Shown: one piece after another, positions 26,302 to 35,636 of the stretch
How positions within the stretch are numbered: the first letter of the stretch is position 1
Layout: each line of letters opens with the position of its first letter
Assembly: GCF_014779765.1 (NCBI RefSeq)
Contig: NZ_JACXZA010000005.1
Coordinates: forward strand, 124,001 to 188,000
Reading direction: 5' to 3'
DNA: 64,000 nucleotides
From: Paenibacillus terricola
GTDB lineage: Bacteria > Bacillota > Bacilli > Paenibacillales > Paenibacillaceae
Made by a program: the position numbers and the translations under genes
The notes under the pieces: model-generated
The model's input: the letters and a program-made list of their open reading frames with translations, nothing else
What the model was told of the DNA's origin: nothing
Databases searched by the model: none

Positions 26302-27465
26302 TTACAACGTCTCGGTATTCAGCGTGAAGCCTTCGATTACCGCGTCCTCGTCAACCTCGATCATGATGCAGCGTTTGCCCTGATAGTTGACCTGTCTGAT
26401 GTATTTCAAATCCTGCGGGCTGATCGTAATCGTAGCAACCTTCGTATCGATCTTGATCGATTTCGTAGTGAATTTCGGAATCACGCTGCTCGCCTTGAGT
26501 TCAAAGTTCCGATCATCAACGACCGTCTCGAATGCGCGCTCCACCTTCTCACGCGTTACGTTCTCGATCCCGCTTCCGGTCAACATGCGTTCCACATCGA
26601 CAAAATCAAGCTTCGCGGGTTCTTCTCCCTCGTTCTCCTCGATAACCCGATTAATCTCCTCGTACACCGCAGCGATCGCTGAAGCATCCAACTGCTCGCC
26701 CGCTACTTCTTTCACGATATCTTCGAAGATCGCACGCTCTTCAATCGCTGTTATGGACTTCTCTGCCGTCAGCACCTGCTCAACGAAATGCAGATTCGGT
26801 TCATGCGCTTTGCCTGAGCAATACAGCACACGATTCACGTCCGAATAGTTGTCCGTCACGCTCGGATAGAAGAAGCCCTGCTCCGGCGTGTTCAATTTGA
26901 TAATCGGATCGACGAACACACTATAATTGTATACTCGCTCCACATAGTCGAACATAAGAAGCTTCCGTTGGTGTTCCGTCGAATTCACGCTGCACAGAAT
27001 GAACGGATGCGAGAACATCTCGTCCTTGGAGCTCTCTTCGGACTCTTCGCTCCGCACCCTCGTCGGACGGGCGTATTGTCCGCGCACGAACGTCACGACC
27101 GTATCTTTCTCATACTTCGTATCCTTCAGCATTTTCTCCACCAGCAGGATCATCAGATCATGCCATTCATCCGGATCGCCTGTAATGAGCGCTTGGTGAA
27201 GCAGCTCTCTGGAAGGCTCCTCCGCATTGTCCTGGAACTTCAACTCGAACATCTTCTGATCCAATTCGCCGGTCAGCAGCTTCTTGAAATTGCCCATATA
27301 CAGCTCCTGCTTCTCCCGATCCAACAGGGCGAACGGCTGCCGCTCGTAATGGTAAATCTCGCTGCTGTCCTTCATGATGTATACGTTCAATATCTCGAAA
27401 AGCTTTAACATCTCATGGTCCAGCTTCAGCTGTTTGCGAATATGTGCGAGTTCCTTCTTATTCAT
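26302..27465 (-). CDS. DUF4317 family protein
   Basis: 387 residues from the ATG at 27465. It opens MNKKELAHIRKQLKLDHEML and continues with a CSVN..E..RKLLMFDYVERVYNYS block, YCSGKAHEPNLHFVE and a closing strand-rich tail (TKVATITISPQDLKYIRQVNYQGKRCIMIE). This matches DUF4317, a family of about 380-residue cytosolic proteins in Firmicutes with no assigned function. No signal or membrane helix. The ribosome site is poor (GGGAG 14 bases away). The region just upstream is filled by five 17-bp direct repeats, so its promoter is either inside that array or was replaced by it. Confidence 0.85.
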   Translation of the reverse strand: MNKKELAHIRKQLKLDHEMLKLFEILNVYIMKDSSEIYHYERQPFALLDREKQELYMGNFKKLLTGELDQKMFELKFQDNAEEPSRELLHQALITGDPDEWHDLMILLVEKMLKDTKYEKDTVVTFVRGQYARPTRVRSEESEESSKDEMFSHPFILCSVNSTEHQRKLLMFDYVERVYNYSVFVDPIIKLNTPEQGFFYPSVTDNYSDVNRVLYCSGKAHEPNLHFVEQVLTAEKSITAIEERAIFEDIVKEVAGEQLDASAIAAVYEEINRVIEENEGEEPAKLDFVDVERMLTGSGIENVTREKVERAFETVVDDRNFELKASSVIPKFTTKSIKIDTKVATITISPQDLKYIRQVNYQGKRCIMIEVDEDAVIEGFTLNTETL

Positions 27466-27486
27466 GGTCGGTTGGACAACTCCCTG

Positions 27487-27571
27487 TATCGTAAAATGAA
27501 TTCTGGCGTGGAATGACTTCAAATGCAGACTGACATCACAAATAAAATGACATCAACCGTGAAATGACATC
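27487..27571 (-). repeat. Five tandem 17-bp direct repeats before the DUF4317 gene
   Basis: On the minus strand five exact-period 17-bp units follow one another: GATGTCATTTCACGGTT, GATGTCATTTTATTTGT, GATGTCAGTCTGCATTT, GAAGTCATTCCACGCCA, GAATTCATTTTACGATA. The array ends 21 bp before the DUF4317 ATG. Such GTCAT iterations resemble terminal repeats of IS21-family elements, but no istA or istB gene is near. They could also be operator sites for a cooperative regulator. Confidence 0.75.
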
Positions 27572-27708
27572 TGAAATTTCATTGTACATGAAATTCCACT
27601 GAAAGACGAAAAACCCTTCTGGTTGAGCTATATCTATAAGGGAGCATCTATATGAGGTCCATCGACACTCAGCAGTACCATCAAGATGCTGCTCTTGAAA
27701 ATGCAAGA

Positions 27709-27733
27709 GGGCCATCCCGAATTGGGACGGCCC
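27709..27733 (-). terminator. Terminator of the giant SLH protein gene
   Basis: GGGCC-TCCC pairs with GGGA-GGCCC with one mismatch and a 5-base loop. CTCTTGC follows on the minus strand. It lies 16 bp after the stop codon. Bases 27572-27708 show no supported gene. Confidence 0.75.
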
Positions 27734-27749
27734 ATCTTACTGGCAGTAT

Positions 27750-30700
27750 TTATATCAACTCGGATTGTTGCAGCAGCTTCTGCACGATCACAGCTACTTC
27801 CGCTCTCGATATAGATGCTTTCGGAGCAAGCTGCGTTGCCGTTCTGCCGCTAATAATTCCTGCTTGCAAGCATGCGGCCATTCCGGCTTGCGCCCACTTC
27901 GATACGCTGCCCGCATCTGTGAATGGACGTAACACCTCGTTTGCTTGCACAGCAGGAAGCTTCGCTTTCAAGCCTGTGATCTCCATCGCCTTCGCAAGGA
28001 TAGCAATGGCCTGCTCCCTCGTAATGCTGTCCGATGGACGGAAGCTTCCATCGTTGAAGCCGTCAATCAGCTTGTACGAAAACGCGGTTTGAACAGCGTC
28101 GGCATACCATTCCGTGCCTTTGACATCGGAGAATGGCGAGACTCCATTGGTCGGCTTCAGTCCGAGCGCCCGTACCAGAATCGCCGCAAACTCGGCGCGC
28201 GTGATATTCTGGTTCGGATTGAACAGATCGCCGCCAATGCCGCTGATGATCATCCGCGAACCCATATCGTTTACAGCCTTTTGAGCCCAATGACCAGCAA
28301 TGTCCTTGAATTCAACTGGATGCGAGACTAACGCGTACGTGCTGTTCGTCAAGCTGTTTATCTTCGCATAATACCGACCATCTACTAAGACGATCTTCGT
28401 CGGTACGTGACGTACTGTTCCATCGGGCTCGATTACAACGCCGGTCGTTATCTCATTCGGGTTCGTGCTTTCCGGAATAGCAATCGTACGCTCTACATAA
28501 GCCGAGAAGTTGGTTACTTCGATCGTAGTATTGTTATATACTGCTTGGACCTTGAAATCGATTGGTGGCGCAACAAGACTAAACGTATCTCTTGCCGCGG
28601 CATTCTCGACCACTTCCGCCATACTCGCTGTTGGCGAACCGATCGAAATCAGGATTTTGATATCAGATAGAGCAACGCCCTTACCGATCTGTTCCGATAT
28701 AGCGTTCATGTTGATCTGCCCCGCCGGCAGCGTATAAGTTCCCTTCGCCGTTACGACTTCGATGACTGCTTGCTTCTGTTCAAGACCTCGGATGATATCG
28801 CCAGTTAACTCACCGATTACAACGTCAGACTGAAGCGTAGCCGGAATCGTAATGACAACTCCTTGCCCTGCAGTAGATAGCCGATTCTCCAGCTTCTTCG
28901 GATCGATGACAAATGTCGTAACGGATTGCCCGTTCACCTGTTTGGTCGTCAGCGTAGCGATGTTTTCCGGCTTACCGTTAACGAGCACATTTACTTCAGT
29001 CGTGGTTGGCCCTGTGGATGTGGAAGAGTCTCCGCCGCTTGGCGCAATGGCTGTATAGTACGCCGTGTACGTAATCACTGCGCTCACCGTCGTCGCTTCA
29101 ACTTGCGCCTTCGTCAACAGCGTCGTGCCTCCGTCGCTGCTCCAGCCTGCGAACGTATAGCCGCTGTTTGCCGTCACCGTTGGCACCGATGCCGGGCTAT
29201 TGCCTTCGGCCACTGTCTCGCTTGTGCCGCCGTTCAGCGTACCGTGCGATCCTGCTGCGTATGTGACGACATGTTTGATTTGTGAGTAGTACGCCGTGTA
29301 CGTTATTGCTGCGTTCACCGTCGTTGCCTCAACTTGCGCATTCGAAAGTAGCGTCGCACCTCCGTCGCTGCTCCAACCTGCGAACGTGTAACCGCTATTC
29401 GCTGTTACCGTAGGCACCGCTACTGCACTGCTACCTTCTGCTACCGTCTCGCTCGTCCCGCCACTCAACGCGCCATGAGATCCGGCATCGTATGTGACGA
29501 CGTGCGTAATCTGCGTATAGTACGCCGTATACGTAATCGGTGCATTTACCGTTGTTGCTTCAACTTGCGCATTCGTCAGCAGCGTCGTACCTCCGTCGCT
29601 GCTCCAGCCTGCGAACGTGTAGCCGCCGTTTGCTGTCACCGTTGGTACCGATGCCGGGCTATCGCCTTCAGCTACCGTCTCACTAGTGCCGCCGCTAAGC
29701 GTGCCATGCGATCCAGCCGCATACGTGACGACATGCGTGATTTGCGTGTAGTACACCGTGTACGTTATTGCCGCATTCACCGTCGTCGCTTCAACTTGCG
29801 CATTCGTCAGCAGCGTCGCGCCTCCGTCGCTGCTCCAACCCGCGAACGTATAGCCGCTGTTCGCTGTCACCGTTGGCACCGAAACTGGACTGCTGCCTTC
29901 AGCTACCGTCTCGCTTGTACCGCCGCTTAACGTGCCATGCGATCCGGCATCGTATGTGACGACGTGCGTAATCTGCGTATAGTACGCCGTATACGTAATC
30001 GGTGCATTTACCGTTGTTGCTTCAACTTGCGCATTCGTCAGCAGCGTCGTACCTCCGTCGCTGCTCCAGCCTGCGAACGTGTAGCCGCCGTTTGCTGTCA
30101 CCGTTGGTACCGATGCCGGGCTATCGTCTTCAGCTACCGTCTCACTAGTGCCGCCGCTAAGCGTGCCATGCGATCCCGCCGCATACGTGACGACATGCGT
30201 GATTTGCGTGTAGTACACCGTGTACGTTATTGCCGCATTCACCGTCGTCGCTTCAACTTGCGCATTCGTCAGCAGCGTCGCGCCTCCGTCGCTGCTCCAA
30301 CCCGCGAACGTATAGCCGCTGTTCGCTGTCACCGTTGGCACCGAAACTGGACTGCTGCCTTCAGCTACCGTCTCGCTTGTACCGCCGCTTAACGTGCCAT
30401 GCGATCCAGCCGCATACGTAACGACATGCGTAATCTGCGTATAGTACGCTGTGTAAGTAATTGCCGCATTCACCGTCGTCGCTTCAACTTGCGCCTGTGT
30501 CAACAGCGTTGTGCCTCCGTCGCTGCTCCAGCCTGCGAACGAGTAGCCGCTGTTTGCTGTCACCATTGGTACCGATGCCGGGCTATCGCCCTCGGCAACT
30601 ATCTCGTTGCTTGCGCCCCCGCTAAGCGTGCCGTGCGATCCGACCGCATATGTGACGACATGTGTAATCTGTATATAGTACGCCGTATACGTTGTTGCTG

Positions 30701-33700
30701 CGTTCACCATCGTTGCTTCAACTTGCGCATTCGAAAGCAGCGTCGTGCCTCCGTCGCTGCTCCAGCCTGCGAACGTGTAACCGCTGTTCGCTGTCACCGT
30801 TGGCACCGATGCCGGGCTATCGCCTTCCGCCACCGTCTCGCTTGTGCCACCGCTCAGCGTACCGTGTGATCCCGCCGCATACGTAACGACATGCGTAATC
30901 TGCGTGTAGTACGCTGTATAGGTTATTGCTGCATTCACCGTCGTCGCTTCTACCTGCGCCTTCGTCAGCAGCGTCGTGCCTCCGTCGCTGCTCCAGCCCG
31001 CGAACGTGTAACCACTGTTCGGCGCCACCGTCGGCACCGCTAGTGGACTGCTGCCCTCAGCAACCGTCTCGCTCGTGCCGCCACTCAATGTGCCGTGTGT
31101 ACCAGCCGCATACGTAACGACATGCGTAATCTGCGTATAGTACGCCGTGTACGTTATTGCCGCATTCACCGTCGTCACTTCAACTTGCGCATTCGTCAGC
31201 AGCGTCGTGCCTCCGTCGCTGCTCCAGCCCGCGAACGTGTAACCACTGTTCGGCGTCACCGTCGGCACCGATGCCGGGCTATCGCCTTCGGCAACCGTCT
31301 CGCTCGTGCCGCCACTCAATGTACCGTGTGTACCAGCCGCATACGTAACGACATGCGTGATCTGCGTATAGTACGCCGTGTACGTAATTGCCGTATTCAC
31401 CGTTGTTGCTTCAACTTGCGCATTCGTCAGCAGCGTCGTGCCTCCGTCGCTGCTCCAGCCTGCGAACGTGTAACCGCTATTCGCCGTTACTGTCGGCACC
31501 GATGCTGGTTTACTGCCTTCGGCAACCGTCTCGCTCGCCCCACCGCTCAACGTGCCGTACGCGCCAGCCACGTAAGTGACGACGTGCGTGATCTGCGTAT
31601 AGTACGCCGTGTACGTAATTGCCGTATTCACCGTTGTTGCTTCAACTTGCGCATTCGTCAGCAGCGTCGTGCCTCCGTCGCTGCTCCAGCCTGCGAACGT
31701 GTAACCGCTATTCGCCGTTACTGTCGGCACCGATGCTGGTTTACTGCCTTCAGCAACCGTCTCGCTTGTGCCGCCGCTAAGCGTGCCTTGCGATCCAGCT
31801 GCGTACGTGACAACATGCGTGATCTGCGTATAGTACGCCGTGTACGTTATTGCTGCATTTACCGTTGTCGCTTCAACTTGGGCATTCGAAAGCAGCGTCG
31901 TGCCTCCGTCGCTGCTCCATCCTGCGAATGTATAGCCGCTGTTCGCTGTCACCGTCGGCACCGATGCCGGGCTATCGCCTTCAGCTACTGTCTCACTCGT
32001 GCCGCCGCTCAGCGTGCCATGCGATCCAGCTGCGTATGTCACCACATGCGTAATCTGCGTGTAGTACGCCGTGTACGTAATCGGTGCGTTCGCCGTCGTT
32101 GCTTCAACTTGCGCATTCATCAGCAGCGTCGTGCCTCCATCGCTGCTCCAGCCCGCGAACGTGTAACCACTGTTCGGCGTCACCATCGGCACCGATGCCG
32201 GGCTATCGCCTTCGGCAACTGTCTCGCTCGTCCCACCGCTCAGCGTGCCATGCGCGCCAGCCACATACGTGACGACGTGCGTAATCTGCGTATAGTACGC
32301 CGTGTACGTAATCGGTGCATTCACTGTCGTCGCTTCAACCTGCGCATTCGTCAGCAGCGTCGTGCCTCCGTCGCTGCTCCAGCCCGCGAACGTGTAGCCG
32401 CTGTTTACCGTCACCGTTGGTACCGCAACTGGACTGCTACCTTCAGCTACCGTCTCGCTCGCCCCGCCGCTCAGCGTACCATGCGATCCAGCTGCGTACG
32501 TAACAACATGCTTAATCTGCGTATAGTACGCCGTGTACGTAATCGGTGCATTCACTGTCGTCGCTTCAACCTGCGCATTCGTCAGCAGCGTCGTACCTCC
32601 GTCGCTGCTCCAGCCCGCGAACGTGTAACCACTGTTCGGCGTCACAGTTGGTACCGATGTCGGGCTATCACCTTCAGCAACCGTCTCATTCGCCCCGCCG
32701 CTCAGCGTGCCATGCGCGCCAGCCACATACGTGACGACGTGCGTAATCTGCGTATAGTACGCCGTGTACGTAATCGGTGCATTCACTGTCGTCGCTTCAA
32801 CCTGCGCATTCGTCAGCAGCGTCGTTCCTCCGTCGCTGCTCCAGCCTGCGAACGTGTAGCCGCTGTTCGCTGTCGCCATCGGCACCGCTACTGGACTGCT
32901 GCCTTCAGCGACCGTCTCGCTTGTGCCGCCGTTCAGCGTGCCATGCGATCCGGCCCCGTACGTGACGACATAGGTTGTCGGCGTTTTGTCGATCGTGAAG
33001 CTGACGGTCGTCGAGTTGCCAGCCGCGTCCGTTACGACCAACGTGTGCATGCCTTCAGCGCTTACGATACTGCCGCTTGTAAAGGCTGAGCCGTCCAGCG
33101 TCGCCGTACCCTCATTGAACGTAATCGTTTGGTCGACTTTATACAAACCGCCGTTCGTTACGCCAATGACGACTGGGGCCGTTTTATCAATGGTGAAATC
33201 GATCGTTCTCGTATTGCCGACTGCATCCGTCGCGACTAGCGTGTGCAAACCCTCTGCACTAACCTTGCTGCCGCTGGTGAATACAGCGCCGTCCAGTGTC
33301 GCCGTGCCATCGCTCAGCGTAATCGTGCGATCGGTGTTATAACTAGCGCCGTCCGTCACACCTGTAACCGTCGGGGCTGTTTTGTCGATCGTAAAGCTGA
33401 CGGTGGTCGTATTGCCAGCCGCGTCTGTCACGACCATCGTATGCGCCCCTTCTGCGCTTACGATGCTGCCGCTTGTGAAGGCAGCACCGTCGAGTGTCGC
33501 AGAACCTTCATTAAAAATGATTGCGAGGTTGGTATTATATAGACCGCCATTCGTTACGCCAATGACGATCGGAGCCGTTTTGTCGATTATAAAAGCGATC
33601 GTTCTCGTATTGCCCGCTGCATCCGTCGCGACCATTACGTACGAGCCCTCAGCGCTAACCGTGCTGCCGCTGGCGAATACAGCGCCGTTCATTGTCGCGG

Positions 33701-35108
33701 TGCCATCGCTTAGCGTAATCGTTCGGTTCGTGTTATAGCTTGCGCCGTTCGTCACACCCGTAACGGTTGGCGGCGTTTTGTCAACCGTGAAGATGACGCT
33801 TGTTGTATTGCCAGCCGAATCAGTTACGATCAGGGTGTGCGTGCCTTCCGCGCTGACTGTGCTGCCACTGATAATAGCTGAGCCGTTCAGCGTCGCCGTG
33901 CCCTCATTGAAAACAATAGTTCTATTAACGCTATACACACCGCCGTTCGTTATGCCGCTGACGATCGGAGCTGTTTTATCGATAATAAAGCTGATCGTTC
34001 TCGTATTGCCCGCCGCGTCTATCGCAATCACCGTATGCATGCCCTCTACGCTGACTGTGCTGCCGCTGATGAAGGCTGAGCCGTCCAGCATCGCGATGCC
34101 GTCACTTATCGTTATCGTACGGTTGGTGTTGTAGCTGATGCCATTCATTACACCCGAGATGGTCGGCGGCGTCGTGTCGATCGTAAAATGCACCGTCGTC
34201 ACATTATTAGCCGCATCCGTAACAATCAACGTGTAGCCACCTTCCACGCTGACGGTCCCACCGTTAGCAAACGCAGAACCATTCAGCGTCGCTGTCCCCT
34301 CGTCAAAGGTAATGGTGCGGTTGGTATTATACAACCCGCCCTCCGTTACCCCAGTAACCACGGGAGGCGTCGTGTCCACTCCACTAAAAATCAGTACCGG
34401 TTTATAAGTGGAATTTTCGTTGGGATACACGGTAAAATAGGCCGTATTACTTGTGCCTAAACGCCCGGTCAGCATAAAGGTAAGGTCTGTTGCCCCAAGG
34501 GAAACTTTGTTGGTCACGTAAGAGGTGACGTCAAAGTTTAAACATCCGAGCAGCGTATTCGGGATTGGCGTGCAACCTGGCGACGTCGTATCGATATTCG
34601 TCGTATTGGGCACCCCTGTGTTGCTGGCCACCAGAATGTTTTGCAGGCTGCTGAGCCGGCTGTCACCGTTAGAGTCAGGAAAATTGTTGAAATTACCCCC
34701 CAGATTCTCAAGCCACCCCGTGTTGTCGGACGCCGTAAGCGAAGCGCGAATATCATACGGACTGCTGTTGGCATAAACATAAGGAATGTATACCCTTAAT
34801 ACCACCTTGGAGATGGAAGGCGGCAAGCCCGTATTAAGCTGGTCAAAATTAATCGCCGTTTTCTGGTCGAGAGCGTCAAAGTCAGGTCCAACAATGTTGA
34901 CGTTGACATTTGCCGCTCCTGGAAATAAACTGTTGGCTGGCAAGCCTGATGAATACGTTCCGAAAGTGTCAACAAAGACATCTTTGTTGGCAGGCTTGAT
35001 CACATCGCCGCTGGCCTGGACGCGCGGGACGCTCCAGGACAACTGCAGACAAGAAAAAATAATTGCAAATACCAATACAATGGATAACCTTCTGGTCAAG
35101 CTGTTCAC
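27750..35108 (-). CDS. Giant repetitive S-layer-homology surface protein
   Basis: About 2,450 residues. The start is a GTG at 35108 (AGAGGA upstream) or a TTG at 35099 (GAGGTG upstream); the frame before this lacks ribosome sites. A signal peptide of about 33 residues (RRLSIVLVFAIIFSCLQLSW) is followed by: a 240-residue N-terminal domain; seven Ig-like repeats of 66 residues alternating two subtypes (NEGTATL and SDGTATL); 17 repeats of 77 residues (HVVTYAAGSHGTLSGG ... SGYTFAGWSSDGG), similar to the Listeria-Bacteroides/InlB B-repeat pattern; a strand-rich domain; and three C-terminal SLH domains (FKDIAGHWAQKAVNDM, FSDVKGTEWYADAV, FTDAGSVSKWAQAG) that bind pyruvylated cell-wall polymer. Likely an adhesin or stalk. 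The repeats are very alike at the DNA level, so copy number may vary. Confidence 0.92.
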   Translation of the reverse strand: MNSLTRRLSIVLVFAIIFSCLQLSWSVPRVQASGDVIKPANKDVFVDTFGTYSSGLPANSLFPGAANVNVNIVGPDFDALDQKTAINFDQLNTGLPPSISKVVLRVYIPYVYANSSPYDIRASLTASDNTGWLENLGGNFNNFPDSNGDSRLSSLQNILVASNTGVPNTTNIDTTSPGCTPIPNTLLGCLNFDVTSYVTNKVSLGATDLTFMLTGRLGTSNTAYFTVYPNENSTYKPVLIFSGVDTTPPVVTGVTEGGLYNTNRTITFDEGTATLNGSAFANGGTVSVEGGYTLIVTDAANNVTTVHFTIDTTPPTISGVMNGISYNTNRTITISDGIAMLDGSAFISGSTVSVEGMHTVIAIDAAGNTRTISFIIDKTAPIVSGITNGGVYSVNRTIVFNEGTATLNGSAIISGSTVSAEGTHTLIVTDSAGNTTSVIFTVDKTPPTVTGVTNGASYNTNRTITLSDGTATMNGAVFASGSTVSAEGSYVMVATDAAGNTRTIAFIIDKTAPIVIGVTNGGLYNTNLAIIFNEGSATLDGAAFTSGSIVSAEGAHTMVVTDAAGNTTTVSFTIDKTAPTVTGVTDGASYNTDRTITLSDGTATLDGAVFTSGSKVSAEGLHTLVATDAVGNTRTIDFTIDKTAPVVIGVTNGGLYKVDQTITFNEGTATLDGSAFTSGSIVSAEGMHTLVVTDAAGNSTTVSFTIDKTPTTYVVTYGAGSHGTLNGGTSETVAEGSSPVAVPMATANSGYTFAGWSSDGGTTLLTNAQVEATTVNAPITYTAYYTQITHVVTYVAGAHGTLSGGANETVAEGDSPTSVPTVTPNSGYTFAGWSSDGGTTLLTNAQVEATTVNAPITYTAYYTQIKHVVTYAAGSHGTLSGGASETVAEGSSPVAVPTVTVNSGYTFAGWSSDGGTTLLTNAQVEATTVNAPITYTAYYTQITHVVTYVAGAHGTLSGGTSETVAEGDSPASVPMVTPNSGYTFAGWSSDGGTTLLMNAQVEATTANAPITYTAYYTQITHVVTYAAGSHGTLSGGTSETVAEGDSPASVPTVTANSGYTFAGWSSDGGTTLLSNAQVEATTVNAAITYTAYYTQITHVVTYAAGSQGTLSGGTSETVAEGSKPASVPTVTANSGYTFAGWSSDGGTTLLTNAQVEATTVNTAITYTAYYTQITHVVTYVAGAYGTLSGGASETVAEGSKPASVPTVTANSGYTFAGWSSDGGTTLLTNAQVEATTVNTAITYTAYYTQITHVVTYAAGTHGTLSGGTSETVAEGDSPASVPTVTPNSGYTFAGWSSDGGTTLLTNAQVEVTTVNAAITYTAYYTQITHVVTYAAGTHGTLSGGTSETVAEGSSPLAVPTVAPNSGYTFAGWSSDGGTTLLTKAQVEATTVNAAITYTAYYTQITHVVTYAAGSHGTLSGGTSETVAEGDSPASVPTVTANSGYTFAGWSSDGGTTLLSNAQVEATMVNAATTYTAYYIQITHVVTYAVGSHGTLSGGASNEIVAEGDSPASVPMVTANSGYSFAGWSSDGGTTLLTQAQVEATTVNAAITYTAYYTQITHVVTYAAGSHGTLSGGTSETVAEGSSPVSVPTVTANSGYTFAGWSSDGGATLLTNAQVEATTVNAAITYTVYYTQITHVVTYAAGSHGTLSGGTSETVAEDDSPASVPTVTANGGYTFAGWSSDGGTTLLTNAQVEATTVNAPITYTAYYTQITHVVTYDAGSHGTLSGGTSETVAEGSSPVSVPTVTANSGYTFAGWSSDGGATLLTNAQVEATTVNAAITYTVYYTQITHVVTYAAGSHGTLSGGTSETVAEGDSPASVPTVTANGGYTFAGWSSDGGTTLLTNAQVEATTVNAPITYTAYYTQITHVVTYDAGSHGALSGGTSETVAEGSSAVAVPTVTANSGYTFAGWSSDGGATLLSNAQVEATTVNAAITYTAYYSQIKHVVTYAAGSHGTLNGGTSETVAEGNSPASVPTVTANSGYTFAGWSSDGGTTLLTKAQVEATTVSAVITYTAYYTAIAPSGGDSSTSTGPTTTEVNVLVNGKPENIATLTTKQVNGQSVTTFVIDPKKLENRLSTAGQGVVITIPATLQSDVVIGELTGDIIRGLEQKQAVIEVVTAKGTYTLPAGQINMNAISEQIGKGVALSDIKILISIGSPTASMAEVVENAAARDTFSLVAPPIDFKVQAVYNNTTIEVTNFSAYVERTIAIPESTNPNEITTGVVIEPDGTVRHVPTKIVLVDGRYYAKINSLTNSTYALVSHPVEFKDIAGHWAQKAVNDMGSRMIISGIGGDLFNPNQNITRAEFAAILVRALGLKPTNGVSPFSDVKGTEWYADAVQTAFSYKLIDGFNDGSFRPSDSITREQAIAILAKAMEITGLKAKLPAVQANEVLRPFTDAGSVSKWAQAGMAACLQAGIISGRTATQLAPKASISRAEVAVIVQKLLQQSELI
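29046..32975 (-). repeat. 17 tandem 231-bp repeats inside the SLH gene
   Basis: 3,930 bp = 17 x 231 bp plus one extra codon in unit 11. Each unit encodes 77 residues with a conserved AGWSSDGG core. Units 12-13 and 14-15 are almost identical as a 462-bp pair, pointing to a recent tandem duplication. Confidence 0.95.
32991..34376 (-). repeat. Seven tandem 198-bp Ig-like repeats inside the SLH gene
   Basis: Exactly 7 x 198 bp. Each unit encodes 66 residues starting D(K/T)T(A/P)P and ending in a SFTI-like strand. Odd and even units differ in subtype, so the ancestral duplicated unit was probably 396 bp. Confidence 0.92.
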
Positions 35109-35360
35109 CTCATATCCTCTATTAAATACTTGCATGCCAATAATAAAGACTTGAACTGTGCTAGACGCCAGGCCACGACTCTTCAAGACATCATAGTTCG
35201 AATCCGCAGGATTTGTAGTCCTACTAAAGATGTACGCCTCCACAAAATTGAAGCTGCCAATACCCGATAACCAGTACAAAAGTCTCTCTACTCTTTCTAT
35301 CGGCTATGACTTCCCTCATCCAAAGCCCTCTATGAAATATTGGATGTACAATAAACAAAA

Positions 35361-35415
35361 AAACCGTTCATTTGGAAAATGGCAAGTCTCGCTTCCATTT
35401 ACCAAGGAACGGTTT
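35361..35415 (-). terminator. Terminator after the orphan SLH fragment
   Basis: A long interrupted stem: AAACCGTTC/GAACGGTTT, then TTGG/CCAA, then AAATGG/CCATTT. TTTTTTTG follows on the minus strand. It starts 24 bp after the SLH fragment's stop codon. Bases 35109-35360 show no gene that I can support. Confidence 0.85.
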
Positions 35416-35438
35416 CTGTATATCTTGTTATAAACAGC

Positions 35439-35636
35439 CTAATCGATAAAGCCCGATTGCAGCAGCAGCCTGCGGATCACCAATGCGATCTCGGCTCTCG
35501 TCATGTTGGCTTTTGGAGCTAGCAGGTCTGTTTGCTGACCAGTGAGCAGCTTGTCGGCTTGCTCCGGAACCGATCGCATTTGTTTCAGCAATCTCTCCAG
35601 CACATAATAATCGCAATCGATGCCGTTAACATCGTT
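35439..35636 (-). pseudogene. Orphan C-terminal fragment of an SLH-domain protein
   Basis: Directly after the TAG of the hybrid kinase, in the same frame, an open stretch reads NDVNGIDCDYYVLERLLKQ, then MRSVPEQADKLLTGQQTDLL, then APKANMTRAEIALVIRRLLL and QSGFID before a TAG. The last part closely parallels the end of the giant SLH protein (LAPKASISRAEVAVIVQKLLQQ). It is therefore the tail of a third SLH domain without the rest. A good terminator follows at the normal distance. An ATG is present (MRSVPEQ) but its ribosome site is weak. Most likely the 3' remnant of a deleted SLH gene; a small translated peptide is possible. Confidence 0.6.

Noticed and set aside
27652-28092. A plus-strand gene MRSIDTQQYHQ... 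with GGGAG upstream
   Set aside because: It runs through the terminator and into the antisense of the SLH domains. Its content has no domain pattern.
31095-33089. A 664-codon open frame antisense to the giant SLH gene
   Set aside because: It arises because the 231-bp repeats lack stops in that frame. It is repetitive Arg/Cys-rich text with no ribosome site or known domain.
29046-34376. CRISPR-like regular repetition
   Set aside because: The period is 231 and 198 bp, fully coding, without short repeat/unique-spacer structure or cas genes.
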